Source of the DNA: Clostridium sp. D53t1_180928_C8
GTDB lineage: Bacteria > Bacillota > Clostridia > Clostridiales > Clostridiaceae
DNA length: 64,000 nucleotides
Assembly (NCBI RefSeq): GCF_015667795.1
Contig: NZ_JADPEL010000006.1
Location: 98,029 to 162,028, forward strand
Reading direction: 5' to 3'
Both the position numbers and the translations under genes were made by a program. This document shows, one piece after another, positions 35,226 to 44,069 of the stretch (the stretch's first letter is position 1; every line of letters starts with the position of its first letter). The notes beneath the pieces are model-generated. The model saw only the letters and a list, made by a program, of their open reading frames with translations. It searched no databases and was not told the origin of the DNA.

Positions 35226-36767
35226 ATGGAATACTTTTTAAATAAATTACAAGATAAGATTTTGATTACCGATTATTCAGGAAACATTTTATTTTGTAAT
35301 AAGATGTTATTAAATCAACTTAAATATCAATTAAACGAACTTGATCATATAAATAATTTAATAATTAATCCTGAAATAAGCTTTACAGATATGTCAATTA
35401 ATTGTACTGAAGAATATATTGTAGATATCTCAACTAAATTTAATTCTAAAATACCTTTTAAATTAAATTTATCTTTAAATACATTTAAAAATCGTGACAG
35501 TATATTTATTCTATTTACAGATATTGATTATAATTGCTTATTATCAGAAAACATAGAAGAAAGCTTTAAGCTCTGTATAAATACTCAAAAAGAACTTTCT
35601 TTTCTTCTGAAAACAGCTACTGATATTACTTCTATTATGTCAATTGATGGCTCATTTATAAAAGTTAATGATGGATGGCATAATATTTTAGGATATACAC
35701 TAAGTGAATTAGTTACTAAAAATTGGTATGATATTATTCACGAACATGATCGTGCTATAATTAAAGATTTAATTAATGAAAATATGTTTTCTGAAGTAAT
35801 ATTAGAAGCATGTGCAAGAGTTAAAGATAAAAATCATAATATAAAATGGATTCATTGGAGCTTTTCCTATATTCGTGAAGAAAATATTATTATTACAACT
35901 GGTAGAGATATAACTGATGAAAAAAAATTAGAGTTAGAAAAAAAATTAATGGAAGATGCACTTCAAGTAGAAAGCTTAAAAAATGAATTTTTTGCTAATA
36001 TATCTCATGAGTTTAAGACTCCATTAAATATAATACTGGCTAGCTTACAAGTTATAGCTCAAAATATTGATAATAATAATATAATTATATCTGATAACTT
36101 TAATTTTAATAAATATACCTCTTCTATTAAACAAAATTCCTATAGATTACTTCGCTTAGCTAATAATCTTATAGATATTACTAAAATAGATACAGGATAT
36201 TATGAAGTTCATAAAAAGAATTGTAATATAATTTCTGTAATAGAGGATATAACTCTTTCTGTTGCTCAATATATTAATGATAAAAATATAGAATTATTAT
36301 TTGATACTTCAACTGAAGAACTTATTATTGGATGTGATCCAGATAAAATTGAGAGGATAATGCTAAATCTTTTATCAAACGCTGTTAAATATACTGGCTC
36401 TAATGGATATATTTATGTAAATATAGATACTACTGATGACTATGTTATAATTTCAGTTAAAGACACTGGTATTGGAATATCACGTGAAAATCAAGCTATA
36501 ATATTCGAACGATTTATGCAAGTAGATGACACTTTAACAAGAAAATGTGAGGGTAGTGGAATAGGGCTTTCTCTAGTTAAATCTTTAGTAGAAATGCATG
36601 GAGGGAAAATAGCTGTTTATAGTTTAGAGGGAATTGGTTCTGAATTTACTTTTACTCTACCCAAAATAACTATACCAAACTCTACTATAATATATAACTT
36701 AGATGATGCTAGTCATTCAAAAGTTGAAAAATGCAATATAGAATTTTCTGATATTTATGCAATATAA
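35226..36767 (+). CDS. cytoplasmic PAS-domain sensor histidine kinase
   Basis: A 513-residue kinase without membrane segments. An N-terminal PAS-like region (1-110) and a second PAS domain (about 128-235, IMSIDGSFIKVNDGWHNILGYT) are followed by the dimerisation domain with H261 (FFANISHEFKTPLN). The ATPase domain has DKIERIMLNLLSNAVKYT, VKDTGIGI and GSGIGLSLVKSLVEMHGG. It should sense a cytoplasmic signal and phosphorylate an unlinked partner, since no response regulator adjoins it. The ATG at 35226 is chosen because GGGGGG lies five bases upstream; a TTG four codons earlier overlaps that site. Confidence 0.92.
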   Translation: MEYFLNKLQDKILITDYSGNILFCNKMLLNQLKYQLNELDHINNLIINPEISFTDMSINCTEEYIVDISTKFNSKIPFKLNLSLNTFKNRDSIFILFTDIDYNCLLSENIEESFKLCINTQKELSFLLKTATDITSIMSIDGSFIKVNDGWHNILGYTLSELVTKNWYDIIHEHDRAIIKDLINENMFSEVILEACARVKDKNHNIKWIHWSFSYIREENIIITTGRDITDEKKLELEKKLMEDALQVESLKNEFFANISHEFKTPLNIILASLQVIAQNIDNNNIIISDNFNFNKYTSSIKQNSYRLLRLANNLIDITKIDTGYYEVHKKNCNIISVIEDITLSVAQYINDKNIELLFDTSTEELIIGCDPDKIERIMLNLLSNAVKYTGSNGYIYVNIDTTDDYVIISVKDTGIGISRENQAIIFERFMQVDDTLTRKCEGSGIGLSLVKSLVEMHGGKIAVYSLEGIGSEFTFTLPKITIPNSTIIYNLDDASHSKVEKCNIEFSDIYAI

Positions 36768-36769
36768 AA

Positions 36770-36806
36770 CCCAAAGTAGAATAAGTCTATCAGCTTATTC
36801 TACCTT
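36770..36806. terminator. bidirectional terminator overlapping a stop codon
   Basis: AAAGTAGAATAAG and CTTATTCTACCTTT form a hairpin directly behind the kinase gene; the stop of the convergent lipoprotein gene (36795-36797) lies within one arm. Confidence 0.85.
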
Positions 36807-37343
36807 TAGTTTTGATTTAGCATTATTAACTTCCTTTGCTAGTCTCTCCCTAGCTATATTGCTATCTTCTTGTATTTTTAATAAATCTGCTTTTATTTCA
36901 TCTGCACTTTTTAATTTTATCTTATCAATCTTATCCTCTAACTCTATACTTACTTTATTTACAGATATAATTGTTTCATCTACTAAATTTATAATATTAT
37001 CATTTAAATTTTTAATATCTTGGTCTGTTGTTTTTACTCCTTCTTCTAATTCATTTTTTAAGGTAAGTAATTTATTATTAAGTTCTTTATAAGCTTCTTT
37101 TAAGTTATCAAGATAATCATTTGAAGTAACATTCGCAGTATCTAAATTATATTTATTATCTATATCTAAATTACTTAGATATTCGTTATAGTTATTATCT
37201 AAATAGGTTATATATTCCTGCTTTGATAAATTAATATTTAAACTTTTCTCATCATTTTCGCTACTCTTCTTATTAGAACAAGCAATCATAAAAATTAATA
37301 TAATAATAACTCCAAACAAAAAAAATATTTTTTCTCTTTTCAT
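36795..37343 (-). CDS. putative coiled-coil lipoprotein
   Basis: A 182-residue protein with a lipoprotein signal (FFLFGVIIILIFMIAC, lipobox MIAC). After it comes a Lys/Asn/Glu-rich helical region with heptad character (DYLDNLKEAYKELNNKLLTL and later LEDKIDKIKLKSADEIKADLL). The product should be a membrane-attached extracytoplasmic rod. I do not recognise a family. The ATG at 37343 is chosen because GGATGGAG lies seven bases upstream; an ATG four codons earlier overlaps that site. Confidence 0.82.
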   Translation of the reverse strand: MKREKIFFLFGVIIILIFMIACSNKKSSENDEKSLNINLSKQEYITYLDNNYNEYLSNLDIDNKYNLDTANVTSNDYLDNLKEAYKELNNKLLTLKNELEEGVKTTDQDIKNLNDNIINLVDETIISVNKVSIELEDKIDKIKLKSADEIKADLLKIQEDSNIARERLAKEVNNAKSKLKVE

Positions 37344-37419
37344 TTTATGCTCCATCCTTTATTTAATATATTTTCTTTATTATATTAACCATTATTTTTT
37401 CTATTAATTAAAAAGAATA

Positions 37420-37457
37420 AAAAAATAACAGAATATAAAATATATTCTGTTATTTTT
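37420..37457 (-). terminator. terminator after the cyclase-family gene
   Basis: ATAACAGAATATA / TATATTCTGTTAT with A-rich and T-rich flanks; it lies 16 bases beyond the stop codon at 37473. Confidence 0.88.
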
Positions 37458-37472
37458 TATCTATATATTACT

Positions 37473-38096
37473 TTAATATCCTTTAAACCCAGCAATTGCT
37501 CTAACTAAACTTGCTTCCCCTTCAATTTTTAATGGTTGTGCAAATAGTTGTAGTTCTTCAGTATATAATAGTTTTTTTAAGTTTTTTAAATTTTCTAGAA
37601 TAAATATATCGTTATCAAATAACTTTTTATGAATTTTATATTCATCTTTATCAGGTGATGGCATATCTACTCCAAGCATTTTAATTTTCTTTTTAATTAA
37701 AAGTTCTGCTAATTCTTCACTAACAACAGGATGATTATTGTAATATTCCTGTTTCCCGTAAAAATTATCCCACCCTGTAAATAATAATACTATATCATTT
37801 TCCTTTATTTCTCTATAGTACTCATCTTTTATTCCTATTACTTTTTCTCCACGTACATCTAATAATACAGCATTACCTATAAATCTATCTATTGGATATT
37901 CAGAAATAAATTTTTTATTCTCATACATATGTAAAGGTGCATCTATATGAGTACCTGCATGCATAGAAGTAATAAATGAATATATATTATATCCATCACT
38001 TCCATACTCTTTCTCTTTATTAGATTTTAGCTCTATATCTCCTGGATAAACAGGCATCTCACTTTTTAGATCATAAGATAAGTCAACATATTTCAT
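37473..38096 (-). CDS. cyclase-family metal hydrolase (kynurenine formamidase-like)
   Basis: A 207-residue protein with the family metal-binding motif HAGTHIDAP (H46, H50, D52). Other typical pieces are MPVYPGD near the N-terminus, LFTGW and GVDMPSPD. Members hydrolyse amides or lactones such as N-formylkynurenine, and many have other, unknown substrates; no tryptophan-breakdown gene lies nearby. GGGGAG lies upstream of the ATG. Confidence 0.88.
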   Translation of the reverse strand: MKYVDLSYDLKSEMPVYPGDIELKSNKEKEYGSDGYNIYSFITSMHAGTHIDAPLHMYENKKFISEYPIDRFIGNAVLLDVRGEKVIGIKDEYYREIKENDIVLLFTGWDNFYGKQEYYNNHPVVSEELAELLIKKKIKMLGVDMPSPDKDEYKIHKKLFDNDIFILENLKNLKKLLYTEELQLFAQPLKIEGEASLVRAIAGFKGY

Positions 38097-38270
38097 TTTC
38101 CCACTTTCTCCCCTTTGTTTAATTGTTTAATAATTTTCCCACCCTTTGTTTGTTTATTTTATCATATTTTACATATAATTACAATGAGCTATTTTTTAAT
38201 TTTTAACAATTTTTTCAATTTTCATACATAAAGCTTACATGAAAACTTCTACCTATCTTATGATTATATT

Positions 38271-38711
38271 TTATCTTTTCCCAGTACTTCCAAAACCACC
38301 ACGATCACTATTATTAAAGTATTCAACTTCTTCAAATTCAATCTCTGGCATTACCTCCATAATTCTAAATTGCCCTATTTTATCACCCTTTCTTATCCAT
38401 GTTCCATTTTCATCCTTAGCCTGCAAACAATATACAGGCATATGCCATTGATCATTATCACCTATGTACGTATCATCAACAACCCCTACACTATTTGTTT
38501 GAATTATTCCCCATGTTTTAAATGTTGAGCTTCTAGGCGCTAAATGCCCTTCCCATCCTTGTGGTAATTCTAATGCAAATCCTAGTGGAATCATTGCTCT
38601 ATCATTTAAAGCTACAAAGATATCTTTATTAGCATATACATCAATCCAATTTCCTTTACTAATTTTTTTTAACTTAATTGCATCATCAAAGTATTTTATT
38701 TTCATTTTCAT
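38271..38711 (-). CDS. dut: dUTP diphosphatase (trimeric dUTPase)
   Basis: A 146-residue enzyme that hydrolyses dUTP to dUMP and keeps uracil out of DNA. All five motifs can be seen: MIPLGFALELP, APRSSTFK, VGVVDDTYIGDN with the catalytic Asp, KGDKIGQFRI and the C-terminal RGGFGSTGKR that closes over the nucleotide. Length is normal. It is a single gene, with no phage genes nearby, so it is probably the chromosomal copy. Confidence 0.95.
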   Translation of the reverse strand: MKMKIKYFDDAIKLKKISKGNWIDVYANKDIFVALNDRAMIPLGFALELPQGWEGHLAPRSSTFKTWGIIQTNSVGVVDDTYIGDNDQWHMPVYCLQAKDENGTWIRKGDKIGQFRIMEVMPEIEFEEVEYFNNSDRGGFGSTGKR

Positions 38712-38810
38712 AATTTAAAACCTCATTTCTTTTGTTTAAAATAATTCTATCATATTTCCATTATATTTTTATTAAAACTTATGTATATTATTTATTTTTA
38801 ATATTTTATA

Positions 38811-38843
38811 GTCAGAGTATTTAATTTAATACTCCGACTATAA
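38811..38843. terminator. hairpin, possible terminator
   Basis: ATAGTC-GAGTATT and AATACTC-GACTAT form a hairpin with one mismatch, just beyond the stop codon at 38857. There is no clear U-run on either strand. Confidence 0.5.
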
Positions 38844-38856
38844 CTCTATTATTAAC

Positions 38857-39534
38857 TTACTTTGAATACTTTTTTATTCTATTAATTACAATAATACTTT
38901 CTTCTTTTAAATCTTTACTAATAGTCACTTCATTCCATTGAATATATGTTGGTTTTTCAAAGTATTTTCTATTTACTATTTCTATAACTCTGTAGCTTCC
39001 TTCTGGTAAATTATCAAATACTACAACTCCATTTATATCAGTTAATTTTGAACTTACTAATTTAGGTGATAATCCATTTAATGCATAAAGATTTATTTTT
39101 GCTTCTGATATAGGATTTCCCTTTCTATCTCCTAGTCTTACCCCTACTGTAATTTTACCCTTTACACGTTGACTCTTATTAGAAAAATACTCATCATTTT
39201 CTTTTTTTCTATTTCTTAAATCTGATTTATTATTTATCTCTAAATTATCCTCTGGTAACTTTTTATTAATATAATTTTTAACATCATTATCATCTAGCAA
39301 CGTTGCTCCTTGTATTTCAATACTAAATCCATTATTTAAATTATATTTATTAGTTTCATCTTTTTTAATAGTTCTTTCATCTATTTTCTCTTCCTTTACT
39401 TCTTCTGATTTTACATCAACTATAGGAATATTCTCTTTTGACAATGCTCCATTTCCTACTATTGTATCATTATCAATTGATTTATATTCTGCATCTAAAT
39501 CATTGTTAAAATCATCATCTATTCTGATACGCAT
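38857..39534 (-). CDS. protein with a Cna-B/prealbumin-like domain, no signal peptide
   Basis: A 225-residue protein. The first ~125 residues are acidic and low in complexity (MRIRIDDDFNNDLDAEYKS). The C-terminal ~100 residues form a beta-sandwich of Cna-B or carboxypeptidase-regulatory type: GKITVGVRLGDRKGNPISEA, INLYALNG, KLTDINGVVVFDNLPEGSY and YRVIEIV. Such domains are usually found in surface proteins, yet no signal peptide, membrane helix or sorting motif is present. Spore coat or cytoplasmic localisation is possible (inference). TAGGAGG precedes the ATG. Confidence 0.75.
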   Translation of the reverse strand: MRIRIDDDFNNDLDAEYKSIDNDTIVGNGALSKENIPIVDVKSEEVKEEKIDERTIKKDETNKYNLNNGFSIEIQGATLLDDNDVKNYINKKLPEDNLEINNKSDLRNRKKENDEYFSNKSQRVKGKITVGVRLGDRKGNPISEAKINLYALNGLSPKLVSSKLTDINGVVVFDNLPEGSYRVIEIVNRKYFEKPTYIQWNEVTISKDLKEESIIVINRIKKYSK

Positions 39535-39605
39535 AAAAACCTCCTAAAAGCATATATTTACATAATACGCAATTGGAAGTTTTTTTGTGATAAAAATATT
39601 TATTT

Positions 39606-41465
39606 TTAAATCATTTCTTTTATAATTTCAAATTTTTCTGGCTTACTAAAATAATAGCCCTGTGCTACATCACACTTCATTTTATCTAAATACCCTAATT
39701 GTTCTTTGGTTTCTACACCTTCAGCTACAACCTTTAAATTTAAGCTATGTGAAAGCTTTATTATACTTTCTGCAATATACTCACTTTTCTCATCTACACC
39801 TATTCCATCTACAAAACTTTTATCTATTTTTAATACATCTATAGGTAATCTTTTTAAATAACTTAAAGAAGAATATCCTGTTCCAAAATCATCAAGCGCT
39901 ATAGATACTCCAAGTCTTTTAAGGCCTAATAATAACTCAATATTTTTTACAACCGATTGCATTATAACCCCTTCTGTTATTTCAAATTCTATAAACTCTG
40001 GTGGTACATTATACTTTTCTAACATTTCTGAAACGAAGTCAATAAATCCTTCTTCTCTTAATTGTATATCTGATATATTAATTGCTATATGAAAGTTTGA
40101 TGTAGTAATAGAACATAACTCTCTACATTTTTTAAAACTTTCTTCTATGATATATTTTCCTAAATCTATTATTAACCCACTACTTTCAGCTATTGGTATA
40201 AATTCTGCTGGCGATATAAATCCTAATTCATCATTCACCCATCTAACTAAAGCTTCAAATCCATTTACCTTTTCACCCTTAATTGATATTTTAGGTTGAA
40301 ATACCATGAAAATTTCTTTATTTTCTATTGCTGTTCTTAATGCCTTTTCTATCTCATATTGTCTTTTTAATATATTTAAAATATCCATATCAAAAAATTT
40401 ATATCTATTTTTTCCTTCTTCTTTTGCCTTATGCATTGCCATATCTGCAGTCTTTAATAAAACATCTAAATTATCAGAATCTTTAGGATATATACTAATA
40501 CCAATACTAATTGAACAATATATTTTCTTATTACTAATATTAAAAGGTCTTCTAACCTTTAATAATAACTCTTCTAAAAATTCCTTTATTTCTATTTCAT
40601 TTATAACATTTGAAAAAGCAATAACAAATTCATCTCCGCCAAACCTTGCAAAGGTATGCCTAGCATCAATAATATTCTCAACTCTTTCACAAAGTTTTAA
40701 TAATATTTCATCACCGATCTCATGACCATATGTATCATTTATATTTTTAAAGTTATCAATATCAAAAAAAATAATTCCTAACTGACTTTTTCTATTTGAG
40801 TTATCATTAATTAACTCCTGAAACTTTTCCGTAAACATTTTTCTATTAGGTATTCCAGTAACCTCATCATAGTAATTCATAAAATGAATCTCTCTATCAG
40901 TATCTTTTTCATTAGTAATATCAGTTATTATTCCTGATAAACTATATATACCCTCATCTATAGCTCCCTTACCCTTGTACTCCACATCTATTATTTCTCC
41001 ATCTTTACCTTTAATTGAATATCTAATATTAGCAGTAATACATAACTTATTTAAACAAATACTTTCAAAATAAGATTTAACTCTTTTTAAATCACTTTCA
41101 ACAATATATTCATACCATTCTTCTAAAGTAATTTTATCTTTTTCTAACCCTAATAATATCTTTATTTTATTTGAAATATATACTATTTTACTTTTATCAT
41201 CCCAACGCCAAATAGCTCCATTTATTGCTTCCACAGATAAAGCATATCCTTGCTTATACTGATTATAATCACTATTAGTTTCTTTTATTTTATTCCTGTA
41301 TTTTTGTATAAATAATAATAAAATACAAATTACAGTAATCATTATACTTTCTGATAATTTAATTCTATTATTATAGCTAAATCCAAATGCTATTATTACT
41401 ATAAATATTGCAAAAATTTTGCTTACACTATAGAACCTACTATCGTATGATCCTCTAAAAACCAT
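39606..41465 (-). CDS. membrane PAS-GGDEF-EAL cyclic di-GMP protein
   Basis: A 619-residue protein with two membrane helices near the N-terminus (about 15-55), a PAS domain (about 75-190), a GGDEF domain with intact RFGGDEF (about residue 276) and an EAL domain with GFEALVRW (about residue 403), DDFGTGYSSLSYLKRLP and VAEGVET. Both catalytic signatures are intact, so it may make and break cyclic di-GMP, with the net activity set by the PAS input. GGAGG lies just before the ATG at 41465; the frame extends 14 codons upstream without a ribosome site. No c-di-GMP riboswitch was seen in the window. Confidence 0.93.
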   Translation of the reverse strand: MVFRGSYDSRFYSVSKIFAIFIVIIAFGFSYNNRIKLSESIMITVICILLLFIQKYRNKIKETNSDYNQYKQGYALSVEAINGAIWRWDDKSKIVYISNKIKILLGLEKDKITLEEWYEYIVESDLKRVKSYFESICLNKLCITANIRYSIKGKDGEIIDVEYKGKGAIDEGIYSLSGIITDITNEKDTDREIHFMNYYDEVTGIPNRKMFTEKFQELINDNSNRKSQLGIIFFDIDNFKNINDTYGHEIGDEILLKLCERVENIIDARHTFARFGGDEFVIAFSNVINEIEIKEFLEELLLKVRRPFNISNKKIYCSISIGISIYPKDSDNLDVLLKTADMAMHKAKEEGKNRYKFFDMDILNILKRQYEIEKALRTAIENKEIFMVFQPKISIKGEKVNGFEALVRWVNDELGFISPAEFIPIAESSGLIIDLGKYIIEESFKKCRELCSITTSNFHIAINISDIQLREEGFIDFVSEMLEKYNVPPEFIEFEITEGVIMQSVVKNIELLLGLKRLGVSIALDDFGTGYSSLSYLKRLPIDVLKIDKSFVDGIGVDEKSEYIAESIIKLSHSLNLKVVAEGVETKEQLGYLDKMKCDVAQGYYFSKPEKFEIIKEMI

Positions 41466-41569
41466 TTTTTCCTCCAAAATTTTATTTTCATACTGTAATT
41501 GTATCATAAATATGAAAATTTATACATAAAATCACTTTAAATATTCTAATTTTATATATTTTTTTACAA

Positions 41570-41610
41570 AAAAATCACTATACAGACAAAACACTTCTGT
41601 ATAGTGATTA
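41570..41610 (-). terminator. terminator after the uracil permease gene
   Basis: The minus strand has AATCACTATACAGAAG, loop, CTGTATAGTGATTTTTTTG. Confidence 0.92.
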
Positions 41611-41624
41611 TATATTTAAAAATT

Positions 41625-42920
41625 TTATTCTTTTATGAATTTATTAGCTTGTACAAAGATAATATTTAACATAACTCCTACTATTGCTGCTAAACTTAAT
41701 CCTGATATGCTAACACTTTTTGTTATTTCAATTGAAATCGCATTGCTTAAAAAGTTTCCTGATAATCCTACAAATAATATAGCCACCATAGTTATAATAT
41801 TAAAGAAATTAAACTCTACTTTTTCTCTTTTAATTGTTTTAACTCCAACAATTGCAATCATTGAGAATAGTATTAAACTAATTCCCCCCATTACCGGTTG
41901 TGGTATTGTTCTTATAACAGCTCCAAATTTAGAAATAAAGCTAAGTAAAATTGCAAATACTGCAGTAATTCTTAATATTGCAGGGTTATAATTTTTTGTT
42001 ATTGCAAGTACTCCTGTGTTTTCACCATATGTAGTATTTGCTGGCCCACCTATAAATCCAGCTGCTAACGTAGCTACACCATCTCCTAGCAATGTTCTAT
42101 TTAAACCTGGATCTTCTATAAAGTTTTGTCCAACAACTTCCCCATTAGTAGTTATATCTCCAACATGCTCCATAAATACAGCTAATACTACTGGTGCTAT
42201 AATTGCTATTGCACCCATATCAAATTTAGGCAATGTAAAATGTGGTATTGCTACTAAACTTGCACTTTGAATTTCTGCTGTAGATACTTGTCCCATTAAT
42301 AAACTTATCGTATATCCAATAGCAACTGCGATTAATATTGAAACTTGAGATAGAAATCCATTGCTAAATCTTTTTATTAATAATGCTATACTTAATGTTA
42401 TTAATGCTATTACTACACCTATTAAAGCACTTTTTTCACCTGCTAATAAACTTGGTACGCCTGTCATATCTAGTGCAGTTGGTATTAAATTAACACCTAT
42501 TACTATAATCATAGGCCCTACAACCTGAGCTGGTAATATTTTTTTTATATTGCTTAATCCTACTCTTTTTATTAAAAGAGATACTAAAACATAAATTACT
42601 CCAACTACTACAATTCCACCTTGAGCGTATCTTAAATCACCATACTTTTGTGATACTGCTACAATTACCGGAATAAATGCAAATGATGATCCTAAAAATA
42701 CTGGAACTTTTCCTTTAGTGCATAAATGGAAAATTAAAGTTCCTACTCCCGCTGAAAATAATGCAACAGATGGATCTAACCCTGTAAGCATTGGAACTAA
42801 TACTGTTGCTCCAAACATAGCAATTAAATGCTGAAGTGCAAGCACTACTTTTAAAAAAGTATCCTTAATACTTTTCTCCGACTCTCTCTTTGATGAAATA
42901 CTTCCTGTAAACTGTGTCAT
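41625..42920 (-). CDS. uraA: uracil permease, NCS2 family
   Basis: A 431-residue membrane protein with about fourteen segments that imports uracil with protons. UraA-like features include LQHLIAMFGATVLVPMLTGLDPSVALFSAGVGTLIF, FLGSSFAFI and the NCS2 signature around FIGGPANTTYGENTGVLAITKNY. The PyrR-type leader before it agrees with a pyrimidine substrate. AAGGAG nine bases before the ATG is the ribosome site and can be masked by the leader. Known as uraA or pyrP. Confidence 0.94.
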   Translation of the reverse strand: MTQFTGSISSKRESEKSIKDTFLKVVLALQHLIAMFGATVLVPMLTGLDPSVALFSAGVGTLIFHLCTKGKVPVFLGSSFAFIPVIVAVSQKYGDLRYAQGGIVVVGVIYVLVSLLIKRVGLSNIKKILPAQVVGPMIIVIGVNLIPTALDMTGVPSLLAGEKSALIGVVIALITLSIALLIKRFSNGFLSQVSILIAVAIGYTISLLMGQVSTAEIQSASLVAIPHFTLPKFDMGAIAIIAPVVLAVFMEHVGDITTNGEVVGQNFIEDPGLNRTLLGDGVATLAAGFIGGPANTTYGENTGVLAITKNYNPAILRITAVFAILLSFISKFGAVIRTIPQPVMGGISLILFSMIAIVGVKTIKREKVEFNFFNIITMVAILFVGLSGNFLSNAISIEITKSVSISGLSLAAIVGVMLNIIFVQANKFIKE

Positions 42921-42928
42921 AAACCCAA

Positions 42929-42990
42929 CTCCTTATTTATTTTTTAAGGAGAAATTCTAACTTTCTCCCTTTTCAGCCTCTCTGAACTGA
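42929..42990 (-). promoter_or_regulatory. PyrR-binding hairpin with ribosome-site switch (second leader element)
   Basis: The minus strand has TCAGTTCAGAGAGGCTGA (42973-42990), the classic PyrR RNA hairpin with its CAGAGAGG loop. Right after it AAGGGAGAAA (42963-42972) can pair with TTTCTCCTT (42946-42954). The alternative is CTCCTTA (42945-42951) pairing with TAAGGAG (42929-42935), which is the ribosome site of uraA. PyrR-UMP holding the first hairpin would be expected to free CTCCTTA and shut translation. No U-run follows, so this looks translational. Confidence 0.75.
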
Positions 42991-43004
42991 TATTAAAGGC
43001 AAAT

Positions 43005-43097
43005 AAAAAAACTTCTTACTTTCGGTAAGAAGTTATAGTTATCCTGTAAATATTAATATACTACAAACCCTAAACTTACCGAACTCTCTGTTTCGAC
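43005..43097 (-). promoter_or_regulatory. transcription attenuator with PyrR-like hairpin (first leader element)
   Basis: The minus strand shows a hairpin GTCGAAACAGAGAGTTCGGT (43078-43097), with the same CAGAGAG loop as the second element but a different stem. Its 3' arm and following bases, TTCGGTAAG (43075-43083), pair perfectly with CTTACCGAA (43021-43029) as antiterminator. That site is also part of the terminator AACTTCTTAC / GTAAGAAGTT followed by T7 (43005-43034). This is the standard anti-antiterminator, antiterminator, terminator order of pyr operons. Confidence 0.72.
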
Positions 43098-43114
43098 TTA
43101 AAGCTTTTTTTGTT

Positions 43115-43143
43115 ATTATATACTCTTTACAAAAAAATATCAA
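43115..43143 (-). promoter_or_regulatory. sigma-A promoter of the uraA leader
   Basis: The minus strand has TTGATA (43138-43143), a 17-base spacer and TATAAT (43115-43120), placing transcription start about ten bases before the first leader hairpin. Confidence 0.8.
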
Positions 43144-43235
43144 GAAATATATTTTGAAATTCATGTACATACTATAAATATATTATACACAAGATTAGCT
43201 TTATAAAATATACTTATAGAAAAGAGTGATTAGAT

Positions 43236-43958
43236 ATGAAAAAATTTTTATCAAACTTATTTATTTTTACACTTCTAACTTTATTAGCATGTCCTCAATT
43301 AAATGCTTATAGTGAAGATGGTGATAATGCTAATGAAACGCCTAAAAAAGTTGTTTATCTAACTTTCGATGATGCTCCTGGTGGAGAGGTAACACAAAAA
43401 ACATTAGATATACTAAAGGATGAAAATGTTCCTGCTACATTCTTTATCATCGGTGAGCAGGTAAAAGGACAAGAAGATTTAATTTTAAGAATGAAAAATG
43501 AAGGTCACAGCATTGGATTACATAGTTTTACTCATGAAAGATCTAAACTTTATGGTTGTAGTTCAGATTTTATTAACGAAATGAAACAAGTTCAAAAGGC
43601 TCTTTATGATGTTACTGGTGAAAATTACTATATATTAAGATTCCCATTTGGAACAAATAATAGTACATATAGACTTACTAATGAAATGGTAAATTCAGTT
43701 CATTCAAATAACTTTAAGATTTATGATTGGACTCAAGATACTTTAGATGGAGCTAACCCTAATTCCTCTCCTGATACTATACTAAACAGGGCAATATCAA
43801 CTAAAGATAACGTTGTTGTATTAATGCACAATGCTCCTGCAAATAAAAACACTTCACAAGCTATAAAAGGAATTATTAAATATTACAAAAGTCAAGGATA
43901 TACTTTTGAAAAAATAACAGTGGATACTCCTGAAATATACCATGTTTTAAAAAAATAA
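43236..43958 (+). CDS. secreted polysaccharide deacetylase (NodB domain)
   Basis: A 240-residue exported enzyme. The N-terminus is a signal peptide with LLAC at 16-19 (possible lipobox) or cleavage after LNA. The NodB domain has YLTFDDAPGG (D45, D46), HSFTH (H96, H100, metal ligands), LRFPFGTNN and VVLMHNAP. Such enzymes remove acetyl groups from peptidoglycan GlcNAc or MurNAc, or from other N-acetylated glycans. The first Asp pair is complete, so it is likely active. It is a single-gene unit with a strong terminator. GAGTG is a modest ribosome site. Confidence 0.92.
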   Translation: MKKFLSNLFIFTLLTLLACPQLNAYSEDGDNANETPKKVVYLTFDDAPGGEVTQKTLDILKDENVPATFFIIGEQVKGQEDLILRMKNEGHSIGLHSFTHERSKLYGCSSDFINEMKQVQKALYDVTGENYYILRFPFGTNNSTYRLTNEMVNSVHSNNFKIYDWTQDTLDGANPNSSPDTILNRAISTKDNVVVLMHNAPANKNTSQAIKGIIKYYKSQGYTFEKITVDTPEIYHVLKK

Positions 43959-43963
43959 AACTA

Positions 43964-44036
43964 ACATAAAAAATGGATTTTACTAAACTCTATAATGTAT
44001 CTTAAAATTATAGAGTTTTTAATCCATTTTTTATGT
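43964..44036. terminator. long bidirectional terminator
   Basis: ACATAAAAAATGGATT pairs with AATCCATTTTTTATGT, enclosing a second stem AAACTCTATAAT / ATTATAGAGTTT. It separates the convergent deacetylase and GH42 genes. Confidence 0.9.
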
Positions 44037-44069
44037 ACTTATTATCCTTATTAAATTATTAAGTTACAC

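Noticed and set aside
38271-38711. dUTPase as a phage-derived gene
   Set aside because: No phage genes or composition change around it; the sequence fits a chromosomal housekeeping copy.
42016-42270. Plus-strand frames antisense to the uracil permease gene (also 41635-41991)
   Set aside because: No ribosome site; they are reverse readings of a membrane protein gene.
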